The notes under the pieces are model-generated. The model saw only the letters and a list, made by a program, of their open reading frames with translations. It had not been told where the DNA came from and ran no database searches. Position numbers and translations under genes: made by a program. A stretch of DNA of 64,000 bases, taken from contig NC_064444.1 in assembly GCF_023343835.1 (NCBI RefSeq), positions 18,451,219-18,515,218 of the forward strand, given 5' to 3'. Origin of the DNA: Lagopus muta (taxonomy: Eukaryota; Chordata; Aves; Galliformes; Phasianidae). Shown here in pieces: positions 13,401 to 24,700 of this stretch (positions are counted from its first letter, which is position 1; each line of letters starts with the position of its first letter).

Positions 13401-16400
13401 TCCCTTTCCACCCACAGTGATGCAGAGGTGCAGCACATGGCACACCTGAGCCGGCTCCATGTGGCAGCCTCAGCAGAGGACTCAGAGAGGACTGAAGGCC
13501 AGAAGCAGCACACAGCTGAATGCAAGCTAAGTTAGCCTTCCCAGTATCACTTCAGCCCTGTAGGTACAGGCTTATGCAAACACATCCACACCGCCTCCAG
13601 GCCTGACCTGGGACACAGACCTGACACCTTCCACTTCTAAACGAGGCAGGCTAAATTCTAGTCCTGGGACAAGGCCAGACTACATCAGGATCAAAAAGCC
13701 AGCTAAGTGCAAGACTGTTAAGGAAGTGATCCTGATCCAAAATGAGAAAGCTGTCTGGTGTTATCTTGGGGGTTTGGTATCCGATGTGCATCTGCTCCCA
13801 TTCACAGGAAGGTCCTGCTCATAAGCAATCACTGACTATTGCTCTGACAGGCTGTTTGAAAAGAAGCTTTCCTGCTCTACTCACAACCTGCACAAAGCAT
13901 TCCTTGTTTGGTTTTGCTTTTCATATGCCATATTCAGAAGCGGCACCAAAGGACACCGCCTGGCAAGGTTTGTTAGCCCTCCACTTAGAAGATGACAGCT
14001 GCTGAAGGTGCCTGAAAGATGTCAGTCATATACCAGAGCTGGGAGGAGAAAGACTGGGGGCCAGGGAATGTCAGAGGGCAAAGCAAAAAAGGTTGCTAAC
14101 TTGCAACACCGGCCCACTTTAAAGACCTCTTTAATTTCAATAATAGCTGGTCCCAGAAAGAGAAGGAACAAAAATCATCTTCAACTGAGTTTTCACAAAA
14201 TAACAGAAGAAACCTCCTTACTTTCTTGTTTCAGGACTCATCTATGAAAGCAGAAGCAACTCAGCAAACGTATCTCACCATGACAATAGGCTGCACCCAG
14301 CCAGTAGCCATCAGGCCCAGGACTGCAGCAAAGGTTGCTGCTGGCAGCTGAGCATGCTGCGTGAGCAAGCTACATAGCACCACTGATAGACATCAGAGCT
14401 AAGACCTGCACTCAAGCCTCAGATGGCCATTAGATGAGCACTGTTTAAACACGGCTTGCACCAGTGCTTCTTCACACCAGCTGATTTATTTCTCCACACG
14501 TTTAACAAAAAGCCCTTGCCTTTGGTCCCTAATTGTTACAGTGTTGAGCCAGTATTGACTTGTGCTATTTCCAGACTGCCTGGTGCACCGCAGCCCACCA
14601 GGAAGGCAGGGAGGCGAAAACAAAACAGCACAGAGCAAGAAATTCAATAAGCACACAAATCTCATAACAGAATGCAGGTTAGAAACAGAACAACCCCTCC
14701 CCCTTCCTTCCTTCCTTCCTTCCTTCCAGAACAGGACTATTTGGATGCCTGATTTATCTGGCAAGGTGCTTTATAAAACACAAGGAAGAAAAACTAGATT
14801 CAGCACTTAGTGACCAATCACTGAGAACCAGCAAGCCAAGCACCTCACCTCACTAGCCGTAAATCAGAATTAGGCCTTGGTCTTGCTACGGGACTTGCAG
14901 AGGCATGCCAACGTCAGCTCCACGCTGCCTTCCAAGCGTGCAGAATTCCACCCATAGAAAACCAGGGCACGGGATGAGCTCTACTGCTTTTAAAGTGAGT
15001 GGACTCACCGAAGCTGCAAAATAGTACGCGTAGCTGTCGTGTGGGTTCCACTGCACTGCCCCGATGTCCCACTTGCTCTGCCGGGAGATCTTCCGATGGC
15101 CCTCGGTTGGTGCATCCAGGTTGACTATGTAGAGGAAACGGCGGCTGCAAGGCACAGACACAGACAGGTGGCATGGCACAGGGCTGATCTCGAAAGCCCG
15201 AGCTCCCGAGGAGCTTACAGCCAAGCAGAGGAGCTTCACAAACACGTGAGAGCACCTTCCTAAGAACGCTACTTTTGATAACTATTCCAAACAGACAACA
15301 GTTAGAAAGAAATAAAACAAAAACACTGAAGATCTGTACATGCAATAGGCAGCTCAGACTACAGAAAACTTCAGCAAGCACAGGGAAACGGTGCGAAAGC
15401 ATACAGATACACTTTGCTGGACTAGAGCAGTAGCAGAGAGGAGGTGGCTGAGGCTGGGTGCACACAGCACTGGCTGCACAGGAGCCAGCTGCACCCTGGG
15501 GAGGCTGATCTGAACAAGAGTCAACAGCCCTAACAAGCGTGGCTGAGGGTTTTCACACTGCGATGTCTGGGGGCTTCTGCAGGCAGTACAAGCAGAACCA
15601 CACACAGCTAGCTCAGCTGCAGCAGTGTATGAATGTGGGTGGACGCAGCACTGAGCTGACCTGGTTATATTGCTGACCTGAGCCAACTCTATATGCAGAA
15701 GAGAGGTGTCTGCGTGCTGCTGAACCTGTGCTCTGCTTGCTGCTGGACATGGCCAACTCCCCGTAAGCTAGGTGAGACATTCCCTCCACAGTGTGATTCA
15801 TTTCTCAAACAAGATAAAGCTCCCAGAAATAACTGTGAGCTCGCTACTGGAAGGCCAGTACAAAAACATATGGAACTGTGTATAATTAACCACATCAGCA
15901 TCACGTGTGTCAGCTGTGTGGTGAGCGTACAGCTGCCCTGAGCACGGAGTTCTCCCAAGAGAAAGAACACAGAGAACACCTCTGTTGCCCTTCCGGAACC
16001 AAGTCCCCAGGGCAGGGGAAGAGTGAAGATGTTCCTATGCTCTGAGGCTCCTATGCACCTTTAAAAGAAAGGAGGCAAATCCTGAACAACTACTGGAGAA
16101 TTCTCAAAAGCAGCTGGTCCTGACAGTGAATAGCAGACAGACTGCCCTCAGCACACTGCCGGCCCAAATAAACTTTAAAGTGGGTGGGTGTGAGGAAGAA
16201 ATATGAAGTTAGGCCCAAACCAACTGCTCAGTTGCTGCTCCTGTGCACGCACAGCACGGACAAAGGGCCAGGGCACTGCATGGCACGGAGCTTCTATCAG
16301 CAGAGCCACAACCAACACAAAACACACGCAGTCCCTTGGTGTCCCCCTTGAATCCCATTGCAAGTCCTACAGCTGATTTATCAAAGGTAGAGAGACATAA

Positions 16401-19400
16401 GGCAAAGAGACTAGCATGCAGGAATACATTACTGTCAGATCAGCTCTGCTAATACCTCATGGATGGAGGCGACAACAGTGAAGTACGTAAAGAGAAACGG
16501 GAAAGCAGAGGGTAGAAAATAAGCCTGAGAAAACTAAGGCAGGGGGTGTTTGGCTCCTCACAAGCATCACCCTGCACTGAATCCATTAAAGTAACAGGTC
16601 AGTGACAGAGGAGCTTGGCTCCTCTCACTAAGCGCACTATGGGGGTCTTTGGGGCAAATTTCATCTTAAGCAAATGACAGTATTTATTTCAAACAGAACC
16701 CAAACAGTGCTTTCTCACGCTTCACCTCCCACAGAAGATTTGGGAAAGCATACATCAATAAAGCCATAGCAGCATTTGATTTTGTTGTTGCTCATGTCTG
16801 TAAACCGCGTCCCACTGGAAATGTTCCCCAGAATCCTCTTTGTGAAGCTCCTTGAACAGAATTCGGCTGCCCCTTTCCAAAACATTTTATCAGCCCTTCA
16901 GCTGAGGGTCAGCCCGAAGGTTGCTGATTTGGCTTGTGGAAGTGACTGTCACACATTTCTAATGGGGATTGTCACACTCACCCTGAGAGCACTGCATGCT
17001 GTCCCAGGCAGTCCACTGACATAGCAGTCGCCTGTTAAAGACAAACAGAGAACAAGACTGAATTACACCTGTCAGGTCGGCTTCTTAGTCAAACACACAG
17101 CTTTGGGGAGGAGCTCGGGAAAACCTGCCAGCTTATCTTCAAGGCATAAACTGCTCTAAGAGTCAAAACTGGTATATCTCCGGGGTGGCAGAAGTAACAG
17201 CCCTTAAAGGATCACGGATAGGTGACAGGATGCAACAGTTGATGTGGGGATGCAGGACAGACAGAGAAAAATATTCTTTTTTAGAGCAAATAGAAGACAA
17301 GACGTGGCAAACACCATTTCAGGCACTCGTTTCATTCCGACTGCTCTAGCAATCACTGCTGATTGAAAGGCATCAGCAATCTCACATAATCCTTATTAAT
17401 CAACCTCTGCTCCTGCTCAGGGGCTTTCTCAGCCTCTCTCCTGTCGCAGGGCCAGATTTAATTACATATGTACAGGGAGATAAAAGTGCAGCCATTTGCG
17501 TGTGGCTGGTCTCCAAACAAGGGACGGCTGAGAGGCATCAGAATTTACTCTTGTGTAGGAGGCTGAGAGAGAACTTAAGCACCACAAGGAGAAAAAACAA
17601 CAACAACAAAACCCAACCACCACAAAACAACTGTTTGAACGCCATCACCCCCCTCTGTTCAGAATGGAACTGGATGATGGAGATGAGCTCATTTACTTGC
17701 CAACAGAATAAAGGAAAATGTGACTTGAAAAGCCGTGCAGCTCGCCCCATAAACATAGATATGCCTTCAAAGCAGTTCTAAGCGTTCACAGCGCAAAAAC
17801 AGAACATGCCCCACATTCTTCAAGCTCACTGCTGTCGTCTTCAAAGCTAACTCTGAAGGCTGAGCACTGCTGCCGTTGGTGGCTCTGCCAAGTCCACTGA
17901 GCACAGATTCAGCCAGACTTTGGGATGTCCCACAGCTGTGCTTACAAACAGCACTGAAGTCAGGCAATAAGGCAGCCCCGCTCCATTGCGATCACAGCTG
18001 CCAGAGGATTAACCATCATAAAACCTGGTTTATCCAACCGTTCTGCAAACTGCCAGCCCAGCACAGGTGGAAGGCTGCATCACTTGCTTGCAAGTGCCTC
18101 AGCTGAGGGAGAGACAGCTGCACCGTGGGGCTGTTCTTCACTGGAGAGCAGAGCTGTACCTGCACCCCACCAGACAAGTTTCACTACCTTCATCGCCCTC
18201 GTAGGAAGCAAATCTAGTTTTCCAGCAAGGTTTTCCTCATCCTAAAACTGAGACTCAAAATGAGCAGGCAGTTTCTAAATCTCTAGACGGCAACAAGGTA
18301 ATTCCAGCTTCCTAGATTTCCCTTGCGAAACAACAACGTGGGTTATTAAATTTATTTTTAAAAAAATAATCACACAGGACAAGGAAGTTTTCCCAGATGT
18401 TGTGTATTTTTCTTGTGATGAATCAGAATGAGGATCACTGAACCCACTACTGGAACCAGAGCTTTCTCCCGTGATGAAGTGCCCGTCAGCTGCCATATTT
18501 CACACACATTTGGCCATCTTTCCCCAAACTGGAATAACACCAGTCAATTTAAAGTGAATGATGGCTTTGTATACAAGTTTATTTCTCTACTGCTGGCACC
18601 AGAATCTCATAAATCCTTATAAAGAGTTTTTAATAATGAACGTTGCTAAACTGTTTTTTTTCAGGCTCCAAATATCGTAAGACGTAATGACTAATTAGAA
18701 TGAAGTAAAAACCTTCATGTGTCAGGTTGCTACTATTTGGGTCACAAATAAAATCATTTTATGGCAAGATCTTCCCTACAACATTACAGTCTCTTATCCA
18801 AGCAACGGGGGAAAAAAGAAAAATAAAGCAGCTGTCAGATACATTTGATGTGCTTTGCATATTGACATGTCAGACTTCACAGCACAACTTCCCAGACAGG
18901 GGAAGCTGAAATGGAACAAACCAACCTGAAACTGTTGCTTTATCCTAAAACAAAATTGGACTAGCTAGAATTATAGTTTATGAGTAGCAGCTCTCTGAAT
19001 AAGCACATCTGAAAACCACCTCTGAGCCCACAGTGCAAGCAGCATCTCAGAATTTCAGAGATGTCACCTGTAGCCAACGCTGGCCCCAGGCTACCCTACC
19101 ATTTTCAGCAAAAAGTGTTGCTGGTTGGGTGCTGCAGCTTTCACACAACACTCTGGCATGGAAAATAAAGGTCACTTCTTGCATACATGTCACATCTTTG
19201 ACTCTTTGGTGTTGTGCCTGTTTCGTGGTAGGGATGTTGGAGACAGGATGGTCACCAGGCAGAGCTCAGGGTCTGTACAGAAGGTAACAGCTGAGGTGTT
19301 TCAATTTCTCAAGCTCAGGCTTCAGAGGGAAGAAAAAAAAAAAAAAAGTGCTCAAACCCAAATACATAGATAAGTTCATCCTGAAACCAGCAGCTGAGCA

Positions 19401-20894
19401 GCCCTGGACACTGCAGCTCTCTGGTTTCACATGAGAGCATAGGCGGGTCAGAAAGATCACGCCAGAGTAAACCAAAGTGACCAAAATACCAGCAGTTAGC
19501 CTCCCTGCTAATCATAGAATGACCTGGGTTGAAAAGACCCACAGCGCTCATCTGATTCCAACTCCCTGCTGTGTGCAGGTCACCAACCAGCAGCCCAGGC
19601 TGCCCAGAGCCACATCCAGCCTGGCCTTGAATGCCTGCAGGGATGGGGCATCCACAGCCTCCTTGGGCAACCTGTGCCAGTGCCTCACTGCCCTCTGGCT
19701 AAAAAAATTCCTCCTGATATTCAACCTAGAACTCCCCTGTCTCAGTTTAAAACCCTATTCCCCCTTGTCCTATCACTAAAGTATGCACCAGCAGCACAGC
19801 AAGACTGCAACCAACTGCTGCAGAGGGTTCAAACACCTGTTCTTCCCCACTCCCCTCCCACATGCAAGTCATTATGAACAAGCAACCAAACCATGAGGCA
19901 CATATCTCCTGAGCCAGATGTAATCTGAATCCCCTATTTGAGGGTAAGTACCTTCATATCTCAGCTTCCTGAAAGCAAATCCTCACCAACAGACAGGACA
20001 GCTTTACAGCATTTCATCCAAGAGGAAAACAAAAGCAATGTCAGGCTTTTCAGTGCAGAGCTGAGAAGCTCTGTTGGCTTACAGAAGGTAGACTGGGTAC
20101 AACGTGCAGGATGTAAGGGCCTGGCTGGGAATGGTGAGCACAGAACTGGCACTGATCTGGGACGTGAGTAAGAACAGAAGATGACTGCAGACTGGTTGTT
20201 TTCTGGGTTTCTTGAGCTCACCCACCAGGCTCAGCTCTGTGAGAGAAAGGGCAATGCCACAACAAAATGCTTTCCCACAGAACGGTTTCTAAGAGAGCAC
20301 ACAAGCAGAGCCTGAAGGGAGCGCTGCTACAGCCTGCAAACACAAAGCCAGAGCTGGCCTCTCTGCTATTTCAACCCTAACCAGCTATTCCTGCTGACCT
20401 CCCTACACCCAGCGACTCTATTGCAGCCAGCAAAGGAGCTGCGATGCTCTCAGAGGAGAAACAGGGAGAGGGGTGCGGGAAGTGGGAGCGCCTGCAGTAA
20501 GGCCCGGAGCAAAGCTAGAAAAAACGGACACGTTTAGAATCAATACTGGCAATAAAGCGCCTCACGGATTAATGCGCTTCCGCACGAACCGAACCGACGA
20601 CAGACACACCCCAAACCCACGAGGCGGTTCACTATCCCTACAGCCCGGCTCGCAGCCCCGCACTGCGCTCTCAGAGGGGGGCACAGCGAGCAGCCCGTAG
20701 CGGGCCCTCCTCAGCAACCCCGCGCCCGCAGCCCTTCGGCCCGGCCCCAGCCGCCAGGCACAGACCGCACGGCACAGACCGCACGGCACAGCCCTGGGGC
20801 CCGGCGGGGCGGGAGCTCGCGCTGCTCCTCAGGGCCCGACCTGGGCGTCGCGGAACTCCACCACCACATTCTCGCTGCTCCAGCGCGCCGCCAT
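1454..20894 (-). CDS. WDR59: WDR59, GATOR2 complex subunit; coding exons 1-11 (5' part of gene)
   Basis: WDR59 is a subunit of GATOR2 (with MIOS, WDR24, SEH1L and SEC13), which relays amino-acid sufficiency to mTORC1 at the lysosome. Exons (minus): 20841-20894, 16982-17031, 15009-15144, 11596-11681, 10713-10793, 8786-8823, 6665-6753, 5663-5779, 4646-4723, 3490-3646, 1454-1533. They total 966 nt, or residues 1-322, with GT/AG borders and matching phases throughout. The start reads MAARWSSENVVVEFRDAQ. WD-type blocks include SKWDIGAVQWNPHDS, DLLVTSSVDTYIYIWDIK, NCLATSHDGDVRIWDKR, LATSSQDNSV and YQLVTWSRDQTLRMWRV, which build the N-terminal beta-propeller. The RWD and C-terminal zinc/RING parts (the human protein is about 974 residues) must lie left of the window. 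Identity is secure from near-identity to the human protein as I recall it. Confidence 0.96.
2520..2640 (+). mobile_element. MIR-like SINE relic
   Basis: WDR59 intron. The segment carries 'attagaattcgggtctcct' followed by 'ccagcgctctgtcagctt', which resembles the 3' core of MIR/CORE-SINEs ('gaacccaggtctcctgact...ccagtgctctatccact'). It is short and diverged, so family assignment is tentative. Confidence 0.45.
6075..6490 (+). mobile_element. CR1 LINE, 5'-truncated 3' end
   Basis: WDR59 intron between exons 7 and 8. The segment shows the classical CR1 tail: 'ctggagaagagaaggttcc', 'ttgcccagagaagcagtgga', a 'taaggtccctt' block and the terminal 'ctatgattctatga' repeats at about 6472-6487. It is truncated at the 5' side, as usual for CR1, and has no intact ORF. 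Confidence 0.93.
9945..10175 (+). mobile_element. MIR SINE, nearly full length
   Basis: WDR59 intron 5. It has the run of features expected for a mammalian-wide/amniote MIR: 'caagcaccatttaacc', 'agtgcttcataggag', then 'aggcagagaggaacaaagtg' and 'acttgccaggggtcatgaag', ending 'caggagtgccaatgcc'. The last part corresponds to the conserved MIR core ('gaggcacagagaggttaagtgacttgcccaaggtcac'). Such ancient copies are rare and old in birds. Assignment is by eye. Confidence 0.65.
12505..12575 (-). mobile_element. CR1 fragment, short
   Basis: WDR59 intron. Reverse-strand CR1 tail piece with 'agttggaaaggacccataag' and 'actgagtccaactcctg'. Only the last ~70 bases are recognisable. Confidence 0.7.
14700..14728. 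repeat. (CTTC)n microsatellite
   Basis: Tandem CCTT units in the WDR59 intron between exons 3 and 4. Confidence 0.85.
17032..20840. other. WDR59 intron 1
   Basis: Non-coding stretch of 3.8 kb between WDR59 exons 2 and 1. Apart from the reverse-strand CR1 at 19505-19790 and an A-run at 19330-19346 I see no gene. The part at about 18300-18960 is distinctly AT-rich compared with the flanks. The segment at about 17330-17500 is also AT-richer and could be a regulatory element, but nothing in it is diagnostic. Confidence 0.6.
19505..19790 (-). mobile_element. CR1 LINE 3' end
   Basis: Reverse-strand CR1 in WDR59 intron 1. It begins with 'atcatagaatgacctgggtt' (the reverse complement of the 3' tail) and continues through 'cagcccaggctgcccagagc', 'gggcaacctgtgccagtgcc' and 'ccccttgtcctatcac'. 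5'-truncated. It looks relatively young because all consensus blocks are legible. Confidence 0.93.
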
Positions 20895-20964
20895 CTTAGG
20901 CCGCCCCAGCAACGCCCCGACGCCGGCCTCGGCGGGGCGGGAAATGAGGCGGGACCCGCGGGAC

Positions 20965-20974
20965 GCGCATGCGC
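20965..20974. promoter_or_regulatory. NRF1 binding motif
   Basis: Perfect palindromic GCGCATGCGC core between the divergent WDR59 and ZNRF1 starts. Confidence 0.7.
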
Positions 20975-21006
20975 GCCGCGCGCGCCCACCCGGCGCGGGG
21001 GCCGCT

Positions 21007-21018
21007 GGGATTTGTAGT
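21007..21018 (-). promoter_or_regulatory. ZNF143-type (SBS) motif
   Basis: GGGATTTGTAGT on the plus strand equals ACTACAAATCCC on the minus strand, close to the ACTACAATTCCC core known from ZNF143/THAP11 promoters. Confidence 0.55.
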
Positions 21019-21722
21019 CATTCAGCCCCCCTCTCCTCGCGCAGCCCCCGGCCCGGCACCGCAGGGAGGCGGTCGGGGTTCCGCGCGCACACCGGGACTC
21101 GCTCGGCGGCGTGCGCGGGGCCGGCGGGGCGCGGAGCCGCACCGCCCGAAGCGGCCGGGCCTTCTTGCCGCGCGAGGGGCAGGCCGTGCGGGACTTCGCG
21201 GCCCCGTGCGGGAGCAGCAGCGGCAGTATTGGCAGCTGCCGCCGCGTCCCCGCGCCGGCCGGCAGCAGCGCAGGGGTTAAGGGCGGCGGGCCGGGGGGGG
21301 GCCGGGGGCGGGAGCATGCGTGCTGCCGGCCTCCATTGTCTCCGGCGCGGCGCCCAGCAGCCAGGCGGCGGCCGGCAGCGAGGCTGGGCCCGGCGCAGCG
21401 CGCAGCCCCGCAGCCGCTGAGCCCCGCGGGAGGGGTCCGCCCGCCGCCCCCATGGGCCGCAGCTGATCGCCCGGCACGAGGGAGCCCCCCGCCCTTCCTC
21501 TCGGCCCCCCCCGGCTTCGGCGGTCTACGGCGGGCCCGGCGGGGGGAGGATGCCCGGGGCGGGGGTGGGTTTTCGCCCGTAGCTCCCCTCGCCCCCCCAC
21601 CCCCACCCCCCTCCCCTCCCCATCCCTTCCCCCGCTTCCTTCCGCCGCCTCTCGCCGCCCGGCGCGGCCCCGTTCCCCGCGGGGGGGGCTGCGGCTCGGC
21701 TCCCTCCGGCCCCGCGCTGCCC

Positions 21723-24700
21723 ATGGGGGGCAAGCAGAGCACGGCCGCCCGCTCGCGGGGCCCTTTCCCGGGGGTGTCGACGGATGACAGCGCCGTGCCG
21801 CCGCCGGGGGGGCCGCCCCCCTTCGGCCATTACCGGGCGGGCGGCGGCGGCGCCATGGGGCTGCGCAGCCGCTCCGTCAGCTCGGTGGCCGGCATGGGCA
21901 TGGACCCCGCGGCCGCCGGAGCCGTTCCCTTCGGGCTGTACGGCCGCGCGGCGGGGGAGGCCGAGCGGGCCCCGGGCGGCGGAGGGCCGGGGACCGACTC
22001 CACGTACGCCCATGGCAACGGTTACCAGGAGACGGGAGGCGGTCACCATAGAGACGGGATGCTCTACCTGGGCGCCCGGGCCTCGCTGGCCGATGCGCTG
22101 CCCCTGCACATCGCGCCGCGCTGGTTCAGCTCGCACAGCGGTGAGTGCCGGAGCCCCGGCCCCATTCCTGCCAACCCTCGGTTCTTCCCAGCTCCTCCTT
22201 TCCCTGATGTCGCTCGGCCCCTTAATGCAGGTTCCCACCTGCCCCGGATCCCCCCGGCTCTGGCTTCCCCCATTTCCTACTAGCCCCAATTTTCTCTGTC
22301 TTCCCACAGCCCCGGTTCCCCCCGTTCCCCTGGATCCCTACAGCTCTGGCTTCCACTTATTCTCCACTTCCCCTCCCTCCCTCCATCTGCTGCTTCTCTT
22401 CATCCCAGCTTCCCCCATTTTCCCCTAGCCCTATCCCCTGATTTCTCCCAGTTCCCCCCCCTTTCACCAATTCTCCCCAGCTCGCCCCCACCCCAGTTCC
22501 CCCTAGCCTTGGCTTCCCCCGCTTCCTGCTAACCCCAGTTTCCTCCTTCTTGCTCCACCCAGCTCTGGTTTCCCCCATTTTCCCCTTTCCCCTTCCCCTG
22601 ATTTCCCCCAGCTTTCCCCAGTTTCTCCTGGCCCCTTTCCCACGTCTCCCCCCATCTTCAGGTTCCCCAAAGCCTCAGCTGTCTCCATTTTCTCCCGGTC
22701 CCCTCCCCTGGTTCTCCCCTTATCTCCCCTTCCCCACGTTTTCCCCTGGCCCCTTCCCCTCACTCCCCCCAACTCCAGCTTTCTCCCAGTTTCCTTTGAC
22801 CTTTTTTCCTCGCTCTTCCCAGTGCCTGGTTGCCCCCAGCTTCCCCACTTGTGGCCCTTCTGCCCAGTAAAGAACGTGGGAAGGAGAGCTTCCCTGCTTT
22901 GCTCAACCCTAAACGATTCCCCCTCTGCTCCTGGGATTGGGGTTGGCACTGTGCGGTTGTGTCAAGGTCAAGGCAGGAATGAGTGGTGGGAGGAGGAGGC
23001 TTACTGCAGGGGAGATGTTCTGGCCCTAGGGATGTGCCATCCTCCCAGGACTTGAAGGGGGAAGCAGAGGAGGTTTGTGTGAGGATGCTGGGGCTCGAGC
23101 CCTGGGTCTTGAAGACTGGCTAGAGCTCCTCATGCTGCTTTTGGAACTGTGCAGGAGTGTCAGGAGGGACAGCAGTTCTCATGCCTCAGGTACTGGGAAA
23201 AGGCACTCCAAAATGAGACGTAGGAATTTTTCTCCTTTTTTTTTTTTTTCACCTGGTAAAGGGCCAGGGAGAGGCTGGAGCGGGCTTCCTTGTTCCAGCC
23301 AGCTGGCAGAGGAGGAACTGCCTGCCTCGTGGGGCTGGGGAGCCAGATGGGTGATCCCACAGGAAACGTGTGAGGCTGAGGGAGGGGTGGGATTGCCCCC
23401 CACTCACCCCCAGGGCTTGGACGATGGTGGGTGTCCCTGTGCCTGGGAAGAGCTGTGTGTGAGCAGGGCTGTGTCACTGACCCAGTTCTGGCTGGGCACA
23501 GGGAGCAAGGAGGGAGGTCCTCCTCTCCCTCCTGACTGGAGGGAAGTTATTTCAGGGATGTCTCCTTGCATTTCCTGGAACAGTGTGGGATTTCTCTCCC
23601 ACCCGGTCTCTTTACTGCCTTTTCATGTGTTCTCGACACATGGCGTGGTCTGGGAATTTCATAATATGTCTTGGGACAGTGCCTCATTTTCAGGAAGGCT
23701 TGAAGCTGAACTAGTGGATGAGAGCAAAGTGCCAAGCAAGGCCTCATGGGGCCTGTTTTCCTACATCCATCTTGGGCTTTTTCCCCTTGTCCAGGCTCTG
23801 GGGACTGCCTTTCTCAAAGCTGTGCAAAGCAGGATGCCCCAGGCACTGTTGATCCAGAGAGGCTGACAGCAGGGGTCTCAAGCCTGCGCGCTCCTGCAGA
23901 CTTTCTGCTTCTGTGACCTTGTTCTGCTGTGCAGCATCCTTTGGGCATTCTGAGTGAGGAGAGGGGCTCTGCTCCCTCCAGCCAAGCTTTTGGGTGAGCC
24001 TGGTGCTCCTGTATGGAGGTTGCACCGCAGGAACGCCTCGTCGCTGAGCTTTGTGTAGAGGTGGTTGCTCACAGCCTGCGACATTTCAGTGGTACTCCTC
24101 AAACTACATTGCCAAGAGGCAAAAAGCTGATGGTAAAAATAAGCCGACTGCAAAATGGAGTGAGCTGTTTGCAGCCCTGATGTGGATTGGTGCAATGATG
24201 GAGCCCACCACCCTTGGAGAATCACAGTGCCGGCGGTGGGAGCTGCTGTGAGAGCCGTGGGTCTCTCTGGTGCCTCTTTTGGGGCCCTCTGAGAGTGTTT
24301 GAGCTGCACTGAAGTGTGCACAGGCGGCAGTGAGAGCCGTTCGGTCTGTGCCAAAGCCTCTCCTGGTGGTGTCTCTTCCCTTTTGCTATTTATTTGCAAA
24401 AGGATGCTTAACAACTGTTTGGAAAACTTGTTGGAGCTTATGAAGCTTCTGTACTCTTCTGCTCAGTGTAAGAGGTTAATCTGGAGACTGTAAAGAGAGG
24501 GGAAGGAGGCCAGCTTAGGATAGCAGGAATGCCAGCAAACCTTCCATGATTGCAGCAGGGCAGGCTGGCAGCACGCGCTCCTTCCTTTCTTCCATCGACC
24601 TGCTCCACTCCATCAGCCCCAGAAAATGCTTAAACAGCAGCGTGCTGGTAAATGGAGAGGAGCTTTGATGTTGCTGCGCGTGACTCTCTCTGCTCAGTCC

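Larger units (their letters stand above)
20480..22140. promoter_or_regulatory. CpG-island bidirectional promoter of WDR59 (minus) and ZNRF1 (plus)
   Basis: The two start codons (20894 minus, 21723 plus) are 829 bp apart and diverge. The stretch is extremely GC- and CpG-rich and has no TATA box at a sensible position. Visible motifs are a YY1-type element (gccgccatctt, 20887-20897) overlapping the WDR59 start codon, a palindromic NRF1 site (gcgcatgcgc, 20965-20974), and a ZNF143-type element (gggatttgtagt, 21007-21018). All three are common in bidirectional CpG promoters. That both genes start inside this island is inferred from position. Confidence 0.8.

Noticed and set aside
20711-22307. Several 200-390 codon open frames on both strands in the WDR59/ZNRF1 CpG island
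   Set aside because: GC-rich sequence lacks stop codons by composition. The residues are low-complexity Arg/Gly/Ala/Pro, and only the ZNRF1 frame from 21723 matches a family.
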